In this document: in pieces, positions 8,867 to 17,397 of the stretch
Position numbering within the stretch: position 1 is the first letter of the stretch
How the letters are laid out: every line of letters starts with the position of its first letter
Assembly: GCF_014646375.1 (NCBI RefSeq)
Contig: NZ_BMNI01000001.1
Coordinates: 765,949-829,948 of the forward strand
Length of the DNA stretch: 64,000 nt
DNA from: Nocardioides phosphati
Lineage (GTDB): Bacteria; Actinomycetota; Actinomycetes; Propionibacteriales; Nocardioidaceae
Direction: 5' to 3'
Translations under genes and position numbers: made by a program
The notes under the pieces: model-generated
The model's input: only the letters and a program-made list of their open reading frames with translations
The model's database searches: none
Told to the model about the DNA's origin: nothing

Positions 8867-11436
8867 TGACCGTCCGCCAGCGGGCGAGGTCGCGCTTCGA
8901 CGTCCTCGTCCGGGCCCTCGCCTTCGTGGCCCTCGCCGACGTACGCCGGAGGCCGGCGCGTGCCGTCGTCGCGATCGGGACGATCGCGCTCGGTGCGGCG
9001 GCGCTGGCGACGGCGTTCGTCCTCGGAGCGAGCATGCACACCGCGATCGACACCGGCCTCACCGTGCAGTACGCCGGCGTCGACGTCGTCGACAAGGCGG
9101 GCGTGGCCACCGGCCAGGATGCTGTCAGCACTGGCTCCTCGGGCGTCGAGGGGTTCTCGGCGCGCGACCAGCACCGGATCGGCGCCCTGCGTGACGTCGA
9201 CGCCTACGGCACGTCGTACAGCGCCGTCGCCGTGGCCCAGGTCGGCGCGGTGACGCGTGCCGTCACCCTCGACTCCCTGAACACCCATCGTCCCTTCCAG
9301 TGGCAGCGATGGGCGGACGGGCGGGCGCCGGCGGCCGCAGGTGAGATCGCGCTGTCGGGCTACACGCTCGACCAGCTGCACATCGGTCTCGGCGACCTCG
9401 TCGCCATCAGCCAGCCGGGCATCGGCCGGTTCAGCTTCCGCGTCGTCGGCGTCGTCGACACCCGCGGCGTGCTCCAGTACCAGCGGACCATGTACGGCGT
9501 CGCCAGTACGGCCTCGGTGCGGCAGCTCTCGGGGCTCTCCGCACCCAACTCGCTGCTCGTCAAGGCCGTCTCCGGCGCCGATCCCGGTGCCGTCGTCAAC
9601 GCGATCAACTCCGTCGCACCGCGCGGGCTGCCGCAGTCGACCGATGACATCCTCAATGCTGACAAGAGCCTTGCTCTCACCCAGATCAACGCACTCAACG
9701 CCGTCATCGCCGGGCTCGCCGGTGTCGCCTCTCTGGTCGCAGCGGTCACGGCCATGACGACCGCCGGTGCGAGCCTCGCCGCACGCCGGAGGAGCTGGGC
9801 GCTCCTGCGCTGCGTGGGTGCCGATCGCCGCTACGTCGCCGGCATGGTCGCCGGCGAGGCGCTGCTGGTGGGCCTCGTCGGCGGTGTCATCGGCGTCCTC
9901 GTCGGTGTGGGCCTCGCCCGGCTGGCGGCACCGCTGGTCGGCCTCGTGCCCGGTCTGCCCGCGTTGCAGTCCGACTCCTTCACCGTGCCCGGCTACGCCA
10001 TCTGGGTGCCGCTGCTCGTGGCGCTCCTGCTCGCGGCTGCGGGCTCCCTCGTCCCGGCCTGGCTCGCTGCCCGGATCCCGCCCTCGGCAGCCCTGCAGTC
10101 CTCCCCGCCGTCGGCGCGGCCACCGTCACGACTGCGAACCGTCGTCGCGCTCGTGCTGACCGCGGGCGGAGCCGTCGCTGCGATCGTCGGCATGCAGGCC
10201 GCGTCCGGCATGGCGAGTGGAGCCGGCGTCCTGGCCATGCTGGTCGGCTTCGGCCTCCTCCTCGCCGTGACCCTGCGCGCCGTGGCCGGAGCCGTCGGGG
10301 CGGGGGTCTCCTCGGCGGACCGCAAGCTCGGCCTGCTCGACGTCGTACGCCGTCCGCGTGCCGCCACGGTGGAGGCCGTCGCCATCACGCTGGCGGTCGG
10401 GATGATCGCCATGTCGATGGTCTGCCTCGCGTCGGTCCAGGGGGCCACGTCGGCTCGCCTGGACACGTCACCGTCGCCGGACCTGATGGTCGGTCTCGTC
10501 ACCGGAGCGCCGATCGCGAAGGAGACGGTGAGCAGCCTCGCCGCCGTTCCCGGCGTCGCCGAGGCGGTGCCCGTGACCTTCGGCAGCGGCATCTCGGTGC
10601 GCGGCCGCGGCCACGACGGCAAGGTCGTGCTCACGACCGGGACGGCGGGTGGTGATGCCACGGCGCTCGGTGTGGGGCTGCCGTTCGGGTTCCCGGTGCA
10701 CGAGGTCCGTGACGACACCGTCTACATCCGGTCGAGCGGCTTCCCGCCCTTCTTCCGGGGCAAGCCGGTGACGGTGCGCGGGCCGCACGGGCGCATCCCC
10801 GGCATGCACGTCCAGTACGTCGACGACCTTCCGGTGCCGTCCCTGGTCAGTCGCGCCGCCCTGAAGAAGGTCTCCGGGCCCACGACGGTCAACGAGGTCT
10901 GGCTCAAGCTGGCTGCCGGAGCGGACCGGGCGAAGGTGGTCGACCAGGTCACCGGCATCGCGATCCTCGGCGGTCAGCTGCAGGTGAGTGGTGCAGCGAT
11001 CCTCGACCTCCGGGTGGCGAGCGCCTTCGCGACGGCGCGTGCGGCGGCGGTGGGCATCCTGTCGATCGCGGTCCTCGTTGCGGTGATCGGTGCCGCTGCG
11101 ACCGCCGCACTCTCCGTCAACGAGCGCGCGCGCACGCACGCCATGCTCCGCGCGATCGGACTCGAGCGCACCAGCCTGCACGGCCTGCTGTCGCTCAGGC
11201 TCACCGTGGTGGCGGGCATCGCGGCGTGCTTCGGGGTGGTGGCCGGCTCCTTGCTGGGGGTAGTCGCCGGCGGCTCGGTGGCGCAGCTGCTCGACCTGGA
11301 TCCACACGTCGTGCTTCCCGTGCTCCCCATCGCCGTGGTCGTCGTGCTGACCGTCTTCGCGGTGCGCCTGACTGCCCTGGTGCCCGTCGAACGCGCGTCG
11401 TACGTCCCGCCGTCCCGCGCCCTGTCCCAAGCCTGA
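8866..11436 (+). CDS. FtsX-like ABC transporter permease
   Basis: 856 residues, matching large two-module FtsX/MacB permeases. There is an N-terminal helix (RPARAVVAIGTIALGAAALATAFVLG), then an extracytoplasmic domain. A three-helix FtsX block follows at about residues 275-400 with the hallmark ASLAARRRSWALLRCVGADRR loop, then another helix and extracytoplasmic domain. A second FtsX block closes the protein (LSVNERARTHAMLRAIGLERTSLHG). It works with the ATPase upstream. Two secreted anchored proteins follow immediately, so the system may handle or support them. Substrate unknown. Confidence 0.88.
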   Translation: MTVRQRARSRFDVLVRALAFVALADVRRRPARAVVAIGTIALGAAALATAFVLGASMHTAIDTGLTVQYAGVDVVDKAGVATGQDAVSTGSSGVEGFSARDQHRIGALRDVDAYGTSYSAVAVAQVGAVTRAVTLDSLNTHRPFQWQRWADGRAPAAAGEIALSGYTLDQLHIGLGDLVAISQPGIGRFSFRVVGVVDTRGVLQYQRTMYGVASTASVRQLSGLSAPNSLLVKAVSGADPGAVVNAINSVAPRGLPQSTDDILNADKSLALTQINALNAVIAGLAGVASLVAAVTAMTTAGASLAARRRSWALLRCVGADRRYVAGMVAGEALLVGLVGGVIGVLVGVGLARLAAPLVGLVPGLPALQSDSFTVPGYAIWVPLLVALLLAAAGSLVPAWLAARIPPSAALQSSPPSARPPSRLRTVVALVLTAGGAVAAIVGMQAASGMASGAGVLAMLVGFGLLLAVTLRAVAGAVGAGVSSADRKLGLLDVVRRPRAATVEAVAITLAVGMIAMSMVCLASVQGATSARLDTSPSPDLMVGLVTGAPIAKETVSSLAAVPGVAEAVPVTFGSGISVRGRGHDGKVVLTTGTAGGDATALGVGLPFGFPVHEVRDDTVYIRSSGFPPFFRGKPVTVRGPHGRIPGMHVQYVDDLPVPSLVSRAALKKVSGPTTVNEVWLKLAAGADRAKVVDQVTGIAILGGQLQVSGAAILDLRVASAFATARAAAVGILSIAVLVAVIGAAATAALSVNERARTHAMLRAIGLERTSLHGLLSLRLTVVAGIAACFGVVAGSLLGVVAGGSVAQLLDLDPHVVLPVLPIAVVVVLTVFAVRLTALVPVERASYVPPSRALSQA

Positions 11437-11448
11437 GGAGAAGAATCC

Positions 11449-12498
11449 GTGAAGGACCACCAGCCCGCCGCGACGCTCGTCGCGGCCCTCATCGCCGTGA
11501 GCGCTGTCGCGTTCGCCGTTCCGGGCGCAGCGCTCGGAGCGGAGTCTGTGCCGGAGGGCGGCTCGGCCACGTACCAGTGCCAGGGCGACTACGGCACCAA
11601 GCCGGCGAGCACGCCGGTGACGTTCGCCCTGGTCAGCCCGCCTGACTCCGCCCGGCCGGGGGACACCCTGTCGCTCAGCGGCAACCTCGGCGTGGCGCTC
11701 TCCGACGCGGACGTCAAGGCGTCCAGGGCCCTCTTCGGCCAGGACGCGAAGATCGATGCGACCGACTTCAACCTCGTCGTCCACGTGGGCGACGAGACGC
11801 GGAACCTGAAGCCGAGCTCGGTGGTCAGCACCGCCGTCCCGCTCAAGTCCCCTCTCGTCCTCAGTGCCAACGTCTCCTATCCGGACCTGACCGTTCCGTC
11901 GGATGCCCGTGGGGCCGTGGTCATCGACATGCCGGCGGCGAAGGACACCTCCACCAGGATCGTCGGCGCTCCGGCGAAGGTCACGTTCACGGCCCACGTC
12001 GCGCAGACCGGCCTGCTGCCCTCCCAGCGCAACTTCGCCTGCTGGACGGACGACGACCCCGGCCCGGAGGCGCGGATCGCCCGGATCCCGTTGGCGACTG
12101 AAGGTCCGCATGCGGCACAGGCAGCGGGTGGGGCGACGTCCGGAGCCGCCTCCCCGGGGGCTGCTTCCGCCGGCGGTGCCTCGGCGCCGCCGGCCGACTC
12201 CCAGCCGGGGGAGGCGGCGCCGCTCTCGCAGGCGGTTCCCGCGGTTGCTGAGGCGGTGCAGGGCGGGCCGTCGGCTGATGCAGCGCCAGTGACGCGACCG
12301 GCCACCGTCGGCACGTCGACGAAGACGTCGATGGCCAGCGCCTCGATACCGGCCGCAACGCGCAGCGGCGCCACCTTCGTGGCGGGGTGGGTCCTCGGGC
12401 TCTTCCTCGCCGTCTTCCCGGGAGCCGCGGTCGCGGGTGCCCTCCTCCAGCGGCGCCGGCTGCGGCGCCTGAGCGCCGTTGCCGCGGCCTCTTCCTGA
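11449..12498 (+). CDS. secreted, C-terminally membrane-anchored protein (paralogue 1)
   Basis: 349 residues. Residues 1-30 are a signal peptide (positive start, Ala/Val core, cleavage near ALG-AE). A beta-rich domain of about 170 residues is bracketed by Cys-44 and Cys-198, the only cysteines I see. Then comes an Ala/Gly/Ser/Pro-rich linker (~220-300) and one transmembrane helix at about 310-333, ending in Arg-rich cytoplasmic residues. The next gene encodes a paralogue of the same layout. It resembles actinobacterial exported proteins with an Ig-like domain of unknown function. GTG start with GAGGAGAAG upstream, 12 bases after the permease stop. Likely an envelope-exposed partner or substrate of the ABC system. 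Confidence 0.7.
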   Translation: MKDHQPAATLVAALIAVSAVAFAVPGAALGAESVPEGGSATYQCQGDYGTKPASTPVTFALVSPPDSARPGDTLSLSGNLGVALSDADVKASRALFGQDAKIDATDFNLVVHVGDETRNLKPSSVVSTAVPLKSPLVLSANVSYPDLTVPSDARGAVVIDMPAAKDTSTRIVGAPAKVTFTAHVAQTGLLPSQRNFACWTDDDPGPEARIARIPLATEGPHAAQAAGGATSGAASPGAASAGGASAPPADSQPGEAAPLSQAVPAVAEAVQGGPSADAAPVTRPATVGTSTKTSMASASIPAATRSGATFVAGWVLGLFLAVFPGAAVAGALLQRRRLRRLSAVAAASS

Positions 12499-12528
12499 CC
12501 CCCGTCCCAGAAATCGGAGTTGACCACC

Positions 12529-13602
12529 ATGAAGTCCTCGTTCCGGCAGCGCGCTGCCCTTGCCGCAGCGGTCTCCCTTGTCGGGCTGGCCTCCACCGGC
12601 TGGACCGTGCCCTCCGTCGGCGCCACCCAGGGCGGTGCAACGGGTCAGGGCGCCTACATCTGTCAGTCCAGGCCCAAGGGGCTGCCGGTGGAGTCGTACG
12701 ACGTCACGCTCAGGATGTCGCTCAATGCGCCGACCTCGGTGCGGCCCGGTCAGACGGTGTCGCTGTCCGGCACGGCGAGCATGCAGTTCCCCGAGAAGGC
12801 CTATCAGGACGGCAAGGCCGTCGGCGAGACCGAGGCGGACGGCTACTCGAGCACCCTGTCGGTCGCCACCACGGCGAACGGCAGGACGACCGATGTCGCG
12901 GCGAACCGCTGGCAGACGGCGCCGTTCCCGTGGACCGACCCGGTCGTGATCACGGCGCCGATCACGTTCCAGCCGTTCACGGTGCCGGCCAATGCCAGCG
13001 GGAGCGTCACGATCACCCTCCCGCGCAACGAGCGCCGGGCTCCCAACACCGCCACCTCCAGCCCCGCGACGGTTGCCTTCAACGGTGTCGCGAACAACAA
13101 GACCGCGCTCGGCAACGTCTCCGAGAACCTCGGCTGCTACCTGCAGGGAACCGCGCCGATCGTGATCGCGCGGATCCCCGTGACAGCGACCGCGACGGCG
13201 CCGGCAGCCGGCACGGGAGCCTCGGGTGGCCAGCGCGCGGTGACCTCGTCCGCAGCCGCCTCGTCGGCCACGGGCAGCGCGGGAGGCACGGGCAGCGCCA
13301 CGCCCCAGGCCGCCGCTGCCGACCCTTCCCTCCCGGATCCGGGAGCCGGTGGGGTCGCGGCACCCGCAGGCGGGGTGGCAGCGGAAGGCGCGTCCGTGGC
13401 GGCGCCGTACGCCGGGGACGCGGCGCTGCAGAGCCAGGGCGGGGCCGCCTACCCGACGGCCACGGCCCCGCGCTCGGGCGTCTTCGTGAACACGAACGTG
13501 CTCCTGCTCTCCGGTGGCCTGGTCTGCCTGGTCGCCCTCGGCTATGCGCTCCTGTCGCAGTACCGCCTCCGCAACCTGAAGCGGACGATGGAGCTCGAAT
13601 AG
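12529..13602 (+). CDS. secreted, C-terminally membrane-anchored protein (paralogue 2)
   Basis: 357 residues. Signal peptide at residues 1-32, cysteines at 45 and 203 flanking a beta-rich domain, an Ala/Gly/Ser/Thr-rich linker, and a transmembrane helix at about 323-343 with a basic tail (QYRLRNLKR). Both paralogues end the globular domain with a Cys followed about 10-20 residues later by IARIP, and the cysteine spacing (154 and 158 residues) is nearly the same, so a disulfide is likely. ATG 12529 is chosen (GGAG nine bases upstream); an in-frame TTG at 12520 would add three residues. Function unknown. Confidence 0.7.
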   Translation: MKSSFRQRAALAAAVSLVGLASTGWTVPSVGATQGGATGQGAYICQSRPKGLPVESYDVTLRMSLNAPTSVRPGQTVSLSGTASMQFPEKAYQDGKAVGETEADGYSSTLSVATTANGRTTDVAANRWQTAPFPWTDPVVITAPITFQPFTVPANASGSVTITLPRNERRAPNTATSSPATVAFNGVANNKTALGNVSENLGCYLQGTAPIVIARIPVTATATAPAAGTGASGGQRAVTSSAAASSATGSAGGTGSATPQAAAADPSLPDPGAGGVAAPAGGVAAEGASVAAPYAGDAALQSQGGAAYPTATAPRSGVFVNTNVLLLSGGLVCLVALGYALLSQYRLRNLKRTMELE

Positions 13603-13605
13603 ATT

Positions 13606-13632
13606 TGATCACCTGATACAGTCAGATGATCA
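13606..13632. promoter_or_regulatory. TetR-type operator, site B of five (most symmetric copy)
   Basis: The best copy of the 27-base element. TGATCA at both ends and CTGA/TCAG inside give a clear dyad with a 5-base centre. It lies four bases after the stop of the secreted-protein gene and 18 bases before the next ATG, so the following acyl-CoA dehydrogenase gene has its own regulated promoter. TACAGT at 13617-13622 may be the -10 box. Confidence 0.68.
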
Positions 13633-13650
13633 ACTCGAAGGGGACGCCGG

Positions 13651-14880
13651 ATGGACTTTCACTACGACCTCAAGACCCGGGAGCTGCAGGAGGACCTGCT
13701 CGACTTCATGGACGGCCACGTCCACCCGGCGGAGGCCACCTTCCACGAGCAGCTCGCCGCGCTGGAGGACCGCTGGGCCTGGGACTCCGTCCCGGTCCTC
13801 GCGGAGCTCCGGGTGGAGGCACGACGCCGTGGCCTGTGGAACGTCTTCCTGCCCGACGAGCACGGCGGCCGCCTGACCAACCTCCAGTACGCCCCGCTCG
13901 CCGAGATCACCGGCCGGAGCATCCAGCTCGCTCCCGCCGTCCTGAACTGCGCGGCACCCGACACCGGCAACATGGAGGTGCTGGCGCGGTTTGGCACGGC
14001 AGCGCAGAAGGAGCAGTGGCTGGAGCCGCTGTTGAACGGCGAGATCCGGTCGGCGTTCGCGATGACCGAGCCGCAGGTCGCCTCCTCCGACGCCACCAAC
14101 ATCGAGTGCCGGATCGAGCGCGACGGTGACTCCTACGTGCTCAACGGGCGCAAGTGGTGGATCACCGGGGCGATGAACCCCAACGCGAAGGTCTTCATCG
14201 TGATGGGCAAGACCGACCCGTCCGCCGACCGGCACCGCCAGCAGTCGATGATCCTCGTGCCCCGCGACGCGGCCGGGGTCGGGATCGAGCGCGGCATGCA
14301 CGTGCTGGGCTACGACGACCACGACCACGGCGGGCACGCCGAGATGTCGTTCACCGACGTCAGGGTCCCGGCGGCGAACCTGATCGGGGGAGAGGGCGAC
14401 GGCTTCGCCATCGCGCAGGCGAGGCTCGGGCCGGGCCGCATCCACCACTGCATGCGTTCCATCGGCGTCGCCGAGCGTGCCATCGAGCTGATGTGCCAGC
14501 GCGCCGGGGACCGGATCGCGTTCGGCAAGAAGCTGTCGGAGCAGGGCGTCATCCGCGACTGGATCGCCGAGTCGCGCGTGCGGATCGAGCAGCTCCGCCT
14601 GCTGGTGCTGAAGACCGCGTGGCTGATGGACACCGTCGGCAACAAGGGTGCCCACTCGGAGATCCAGGCGATCAAGATCGCGACGCCGAAGACGGTCCAG
14701 TGGATCCTCGACAAGGCGATCCAGACCCACGGCGCCGGTGGCCTCTCGCAGGACTTCCCCCTCGCCTCGGCGTACGCCGGGATCCGGACGCTGCGGTTCG
14801 CCGACGGGCCGGACGAGGTCCACAGCAACGCGCTCGCGAAGACCGAGCTCCGTCGCCACGCCTCCGGCGCCGGGCGGTGA
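13651..14880 (+). CDS. acyl-CoA dehydrogenase (ACAD10/11-like)
   Basis: 409 residues, full length. Helical N-terminal domain, then the FAD-binding middle domain ([66 protein letters not shown]). The C-terminal helical domain ([31 protein letters not shown]) resembles the ACAD10/ACAD11 long-chain branch. The usual terminal YEGT-type Glu is replaced by the GPDEVH motif characteristic of that branch. It would introduce an alpha-beta double bond into an acyl-CoA, with electrons passed to ETF. It has its own operator and may partner the degenerate homologue at 6882. Confidence 0.9.
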   Translation: MDFHYDLKTRELQEDLLDFMDGHVHPAEATFHEQLAALEDRWAWDSVPVLAELRVEARRRGLWNVFLPDEHGGRLTNLQYAPLAEITGRSIQLAPAVLNCAAPDTGNMEVLARFGTAAQKEQWLEPLLNGEIRSAFAMTEPQVASSDATNIECRIERDGDSYVLNGRKWWITGAMNPNAKVFIVMGKTDPSADRHRQQSMILVPRDAAGVGIERGMHVLGYDDHDHGGHAEMSFTDVRVPAANLIGGEGDGFAIAQARLGPGRIHHCMRSIGVAERAIELMCQRAGDRIAFGKKLSEQGVIRDWIAESRVRIEQLRLLVLKTAWLMDTVGNKGAHSEIQAIKIATPKTVQWILDKAIQTHGAGGLSQDFPLASAYAGIRTLRFADGPDEVHSNALAKTELRRHASGAGR

Positions 14881-15125
14881 CCACGATGCTGGAGCAGTGG
14901 CTGGTGACCGCGCCCCAGATGCAGCCGAGGTCCTTCTCGGTCGAACGGCTGCCGTGGGGGCGCCATCACCTGAAGAGGGACGGTGCCGCGGTGACCGCGT
15001 GCGGCAGGTTCGCGGTGGGCTGGCACACGTTCTGGGAGCGGCCCCTCGATCCACGGGACCCGGACGCCTGCGAGGCGTGCCTTCGCGTGGCGCTCGCCGT
15101 GCACACCGGAGCAGCAGCGGGTTGA
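14877..15125 (+). CDS. small Cys/His-containing protein, unknown function
   Basis: 82 residues starting with GTG, overlapping the dehydrogenase stop by 4 bases (GTGA). The C-terminal half has Cys residues in TACGR and ACEACLR plus His in GWHTFW, so a small zinc ribbon or knuckle is possible. No family is recognised. The tight overlap suggests it is co-translated with the dehydrogenase, perhaps as an accessory protein. Confidence 0.55.
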   Translation: MTTMLEQWLVTAPQMQPRSFSVERLPWGRHHLKRDGAAVTACGRFAVGWHTFWERPLDPRDPDACEACLRVALAVHTGAAAG

Positions 15126-15138
15126 CGCGGCGGCGTCA
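15123..15138. terminator. bidirectional hairpin containing both stop codons
   Basis: TGACGC (15123-15128) and GCGTCA (15133-15138) form a perfect 6-bp stem with a 4-base loop. The first arm begins with the stop of the small plus-strand gene and the last ends with the stop of the cyclase gene on the minus strand. Confidence 0.4.
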
Positions 15139-16665
15139 GGGCGAGGGCGTGGGCTGCCTCGTCCCGACCGCGAAGAGCTCGAGGGCGCTCGACTTCCCCT
15201 TGAGCTCGATGGCGCCGCGGCTCACCAGGTCGTGCTCGCGCCGCAGCCGGTCGCGCGTCGCGCGCGTCAGGAGCACGTCGTCCCCGGTCTGGCGGGTGGC
15301 CGCCTCGACGCGGGCGGCGACGTTGACCGCGTCGCCGATGACGCTGAAGTTGAGGCGGCCGGCGCCGCCCAGCGGCCCGGCCACGACAGTGCCGGTGTTG
15401 ATGCCGCACGCGACCTGCAGGCCGCTCGGGCCGTGGTTGACCGCCTCGACGATCGCGCACGCCGCGGCGACCGCGGCGTCGGCGTGGTCGGTCAGCGGGC
15501 GGGGCGTGCCGAAGACGGCGAGGAGTCCGTCGCCGAGGAACTTGTCGACGTGTCCGCCGTGCGCGCTGACGATCGGGACGATCGTGGTGAAGACGTCGTT
15601 GAGGGCCGCGATCACCTCGGGGGCGGCGAGCCTCTCGGCCCACGGGGTGAAGCCGCGGACGTCGCAGAACAGGATCGTCGCCTCGACCTCGAACCCCTCG
15701 GGCGGGAGGTCGCCGGAGAGGATCAGCGCGGCGACCGCCTCGTCGGCGTACGTGCCGAAGGCGCTGCGGATCTGCTCGCGCTCGGCGAGGCCCTGCGTCA
15801 TCCGGTTGACGTCGTCGGCGAGCTCGCCGAACTCGTCGCTGCTCAGCACCGCGGCACGCGCCTCGTAGTCGCCGTCGCGCACGGCGGCGAGCTGGTGCTG
15901 GAGCCGGCGGATCGGGTCGGTGACGGCATCGGAGAGAAGCACGGTGAGCTCCCGCGAGAGCAGGACGCCGACCGCGAGCGCGGTCACGGTGGTGACCGCG
16001 AGGGCGCCCGCGCCGTTGGCCTGGCCGAGGACGCCGACGGTGAGGATCGCGGCGGTCGTGGTGTACGCCGGCACGGAGACGCGAAGCCGCTGCGCGAGCG
16101 AGGTGCCGCGCTGGTAGACGGGGACCTCGGGAGCCCGGGCGGCGATCTCCTCGGCCATCGGTCGCGAGAGCAGCTCCGAGGTCGAGTAGGCGACCGCGGT
16201 CGCGTAGTAGGCCGGCACGATGGTGGCGACCAGGATCGCCGCGACGCCCGCCCAGTCGACGCTCCATGCCCAGTGCGTGATGGCGAGGATGGGCACGACG
16301 GAGATGAGGACCGTGCGGCCGGCCCACCGCCGGTAGATGTCCGCGGTGCCGTTGACCACCAGGCCCCACACCTCGCGCGTCTCCCTGGAGGAGGGGGCGG
16401 GGTCACGCCGCCAGGACCGGAACCGCTCGAGACGGGGTCGCACCTGCGCGCTCGCGAGGGTGACCGCGAAGACGGTGAACACTGCCTCCGCCATCACGGC
16501 CAGCACCACACTGCCGAGCGGCGGATCGAAGAACGAGGCCACCAGCACGACCGTCGCGCAGGCGACGAGTGCGGAGGCGCCGCTCTGTGCCGTCGCCATG
16601 ACGATCCAGTACGCCGACCCGGTGCCGCACCGCTCGTAGAGGCTGCGGATCAGCCGGTCACGCAT
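15136..16665 (-). CDS. membrane-bound class III adenylate cyclase with HAMP domain
   Basis: 509 residues. Six hydrophobic helices lie in residues ~1-205, a HAMP linker around 205-260 (DPIRRLQHQLAAVRDGDYEA), and the class III catalytic domain from ~290. Metal-binding Asp residues are in FCDVRGFT and FLGDGLLAVFG; the Lys in VDKFLGDG and Asp in VIGDAVN favour ATP over GTP; the transition-state Asn and Arg are in NVAARVEA. The layout matches the mycobacterial Rv1318c/Rv1320c/Rv3645 group. It would make cAMP at the membrane in response to an unknown signal. Its start overlaps the stop of the TetR gene by 8 bases, so the two are co-transcribed. Confidence 0.9.
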   Translation of the reverse strand: MRDRLIRSLYERCGTGSAYWIVMATAQSGASALVACATVVLVASFFDPPLGSVVLAVMAEAVFTVFAVTLASAQVRPRLERFRSWRRDPAPSSRETREVWGLVVNGTADIYRRWAGRTVLISVVPILAITHWAWSVDWAGVAAILVATIVPAYYATAVAYSTSELLSRPMAEEIAARAPEVPVYQRGTSLAQRLRVSVPAYTTTAAILTVGVLGQANGAGALAVTTVTALAVGVLLSRELTVLLSDAVTDPIRRLQHQLAAVRDGDYEARAAVLSSDEFGELADDVNRMTQGLAEREQIRSAFGTYADEAVAALILSGDLPPEGFEVEATILFCDVRGFTPWAERLAAPEVIAALNDVFTTIVPIVSAHGGHVDKFLGDGLLAVFGTPRPLTDHADAAVAAACAIVEAVNHGPSGLQVACGINTGTVVAGPLGGAGRLNFSVIGDAVNVAARVEAATRQTGDDVLLTRATRDRLRREHDLVSRGAIELKGKSSALELFAVGTRQPTPSP

Positions 16666-17320
16666 GGGCGGAGTCTCGCGCCAGCGCCCGGCGTACGTCG
16701 GCGACGACTCCTTCGACGCTCGGTGCGGAGGAGACGACGACCACCGTCTGGCCGCCCGTCTCGCTGGTGAGCGTGCGGAGGGCGAACGGCATGGCGCGCT
16801 CGAAGTCGCGCGGCAGGTCGGTGGTGGCCCCGCGCAGCCACTGGCGCAGGACGTGGTTGTGGGCGGTGATCACCGCGGTGGCGGTGAGCTCGGCGCGCAG
16901 GGCGCCGTCGGGCTCACCCTCGAGCCAGTGGGTGATGTGCTGGCTGAAGAGCCGCCGGTAGCGCTCGACGCTGGCGATCTCGCGCTCGCGGAGCGCCGGC
17001 ACGGAGCTGGTCAGGCGGTAGCGGCGCCGCGCCACCTCGCCCTCGGCGATGTAGTGGTCGAGGACGATCCGGGCGGCCTCCTGGACCGCGACGGCGCGGG
17101 TGCCGGGCGTCGCGGTCCCGAGCCGTGCGGCGACCCGGGCGAGGACCTCGTCGTGGTGGGGGAAGAGGACGTCCTCCTTGGTGCCGAACGTCCGGAAGAA
17201 GGTGGTGCGCCCGACGCCCGCCTGGGTGGTGATCTGGTCGACCGTCGTCGCGTCGAACCCCTGCGCCTCGAAGAGGTCGAACGCCGCGGTGATCAGCCGC
17301 TCGCGTGTGGTGAACGTCAT
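16658..17320 (-). CDS. TetR-family regulator
   Basis: 220 residues. The DNA-binding domain is at residues ~3-50 (TTRERLITAAFDLFEAQGF, then TTVDQITTQAGVGRTTFFRTFGTKEDVLF). It is divergent from the acyl-CoA dehydrogenase gene at 17398, with a repeat-rich intergenic region, and is followed in the same operon by the adenylate cyclase. It probably represses its own operon and the dehydrogenase gene, with an acyl-CoA-type ligand as the natural candidate. ATG start. Confidence 0.85.
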   Translation of the reverse strand: MTFTTRERLITAAFDLFEAQGFDATTVDQITTQAGVGRTTFFRTFGTKEDVLFPHHDEVLARVAARLGTATPGTRAVAVQEAARIVLDHYIAEGEVARRRYRLTSSVPALREREIASVERYRRLFSQHITHWLEGEPDGALRAELTATAVITAHNHVLRQWLRGATTDLPRDFERAMPFALRTLTSETGGQTVVVVSSAPSVEGVVADVRRALARDSAHA

Positions 17321-17338
17321 GCCGGGGATGTTACTTCT

Positions 17339-17373
17339 CGGTATCGAGTACCGCTAGTACGGTACTGAGTACA
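17339..17373. promoter_or_regulatory. candidate TetR operator with 21-bp-spaced repeats
   Basis: Two copies of GGTA-n2-GAGTAC (17340 and 17361) are spaced 21 bp start to start, i.e. two helical turns. The first copy is part of the palindrome CGGTA-n5-TACCG, and GTACCG (17348) pairs with CGGTAC (17360). The element lies in the 77-bp gap between the divergent TetR and acyl-CoA dehydrogenase genes. Confidence 0.5.
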
Positions 17374-17397
17374 GCCACGATGTGAAGGAGTCCCGCG

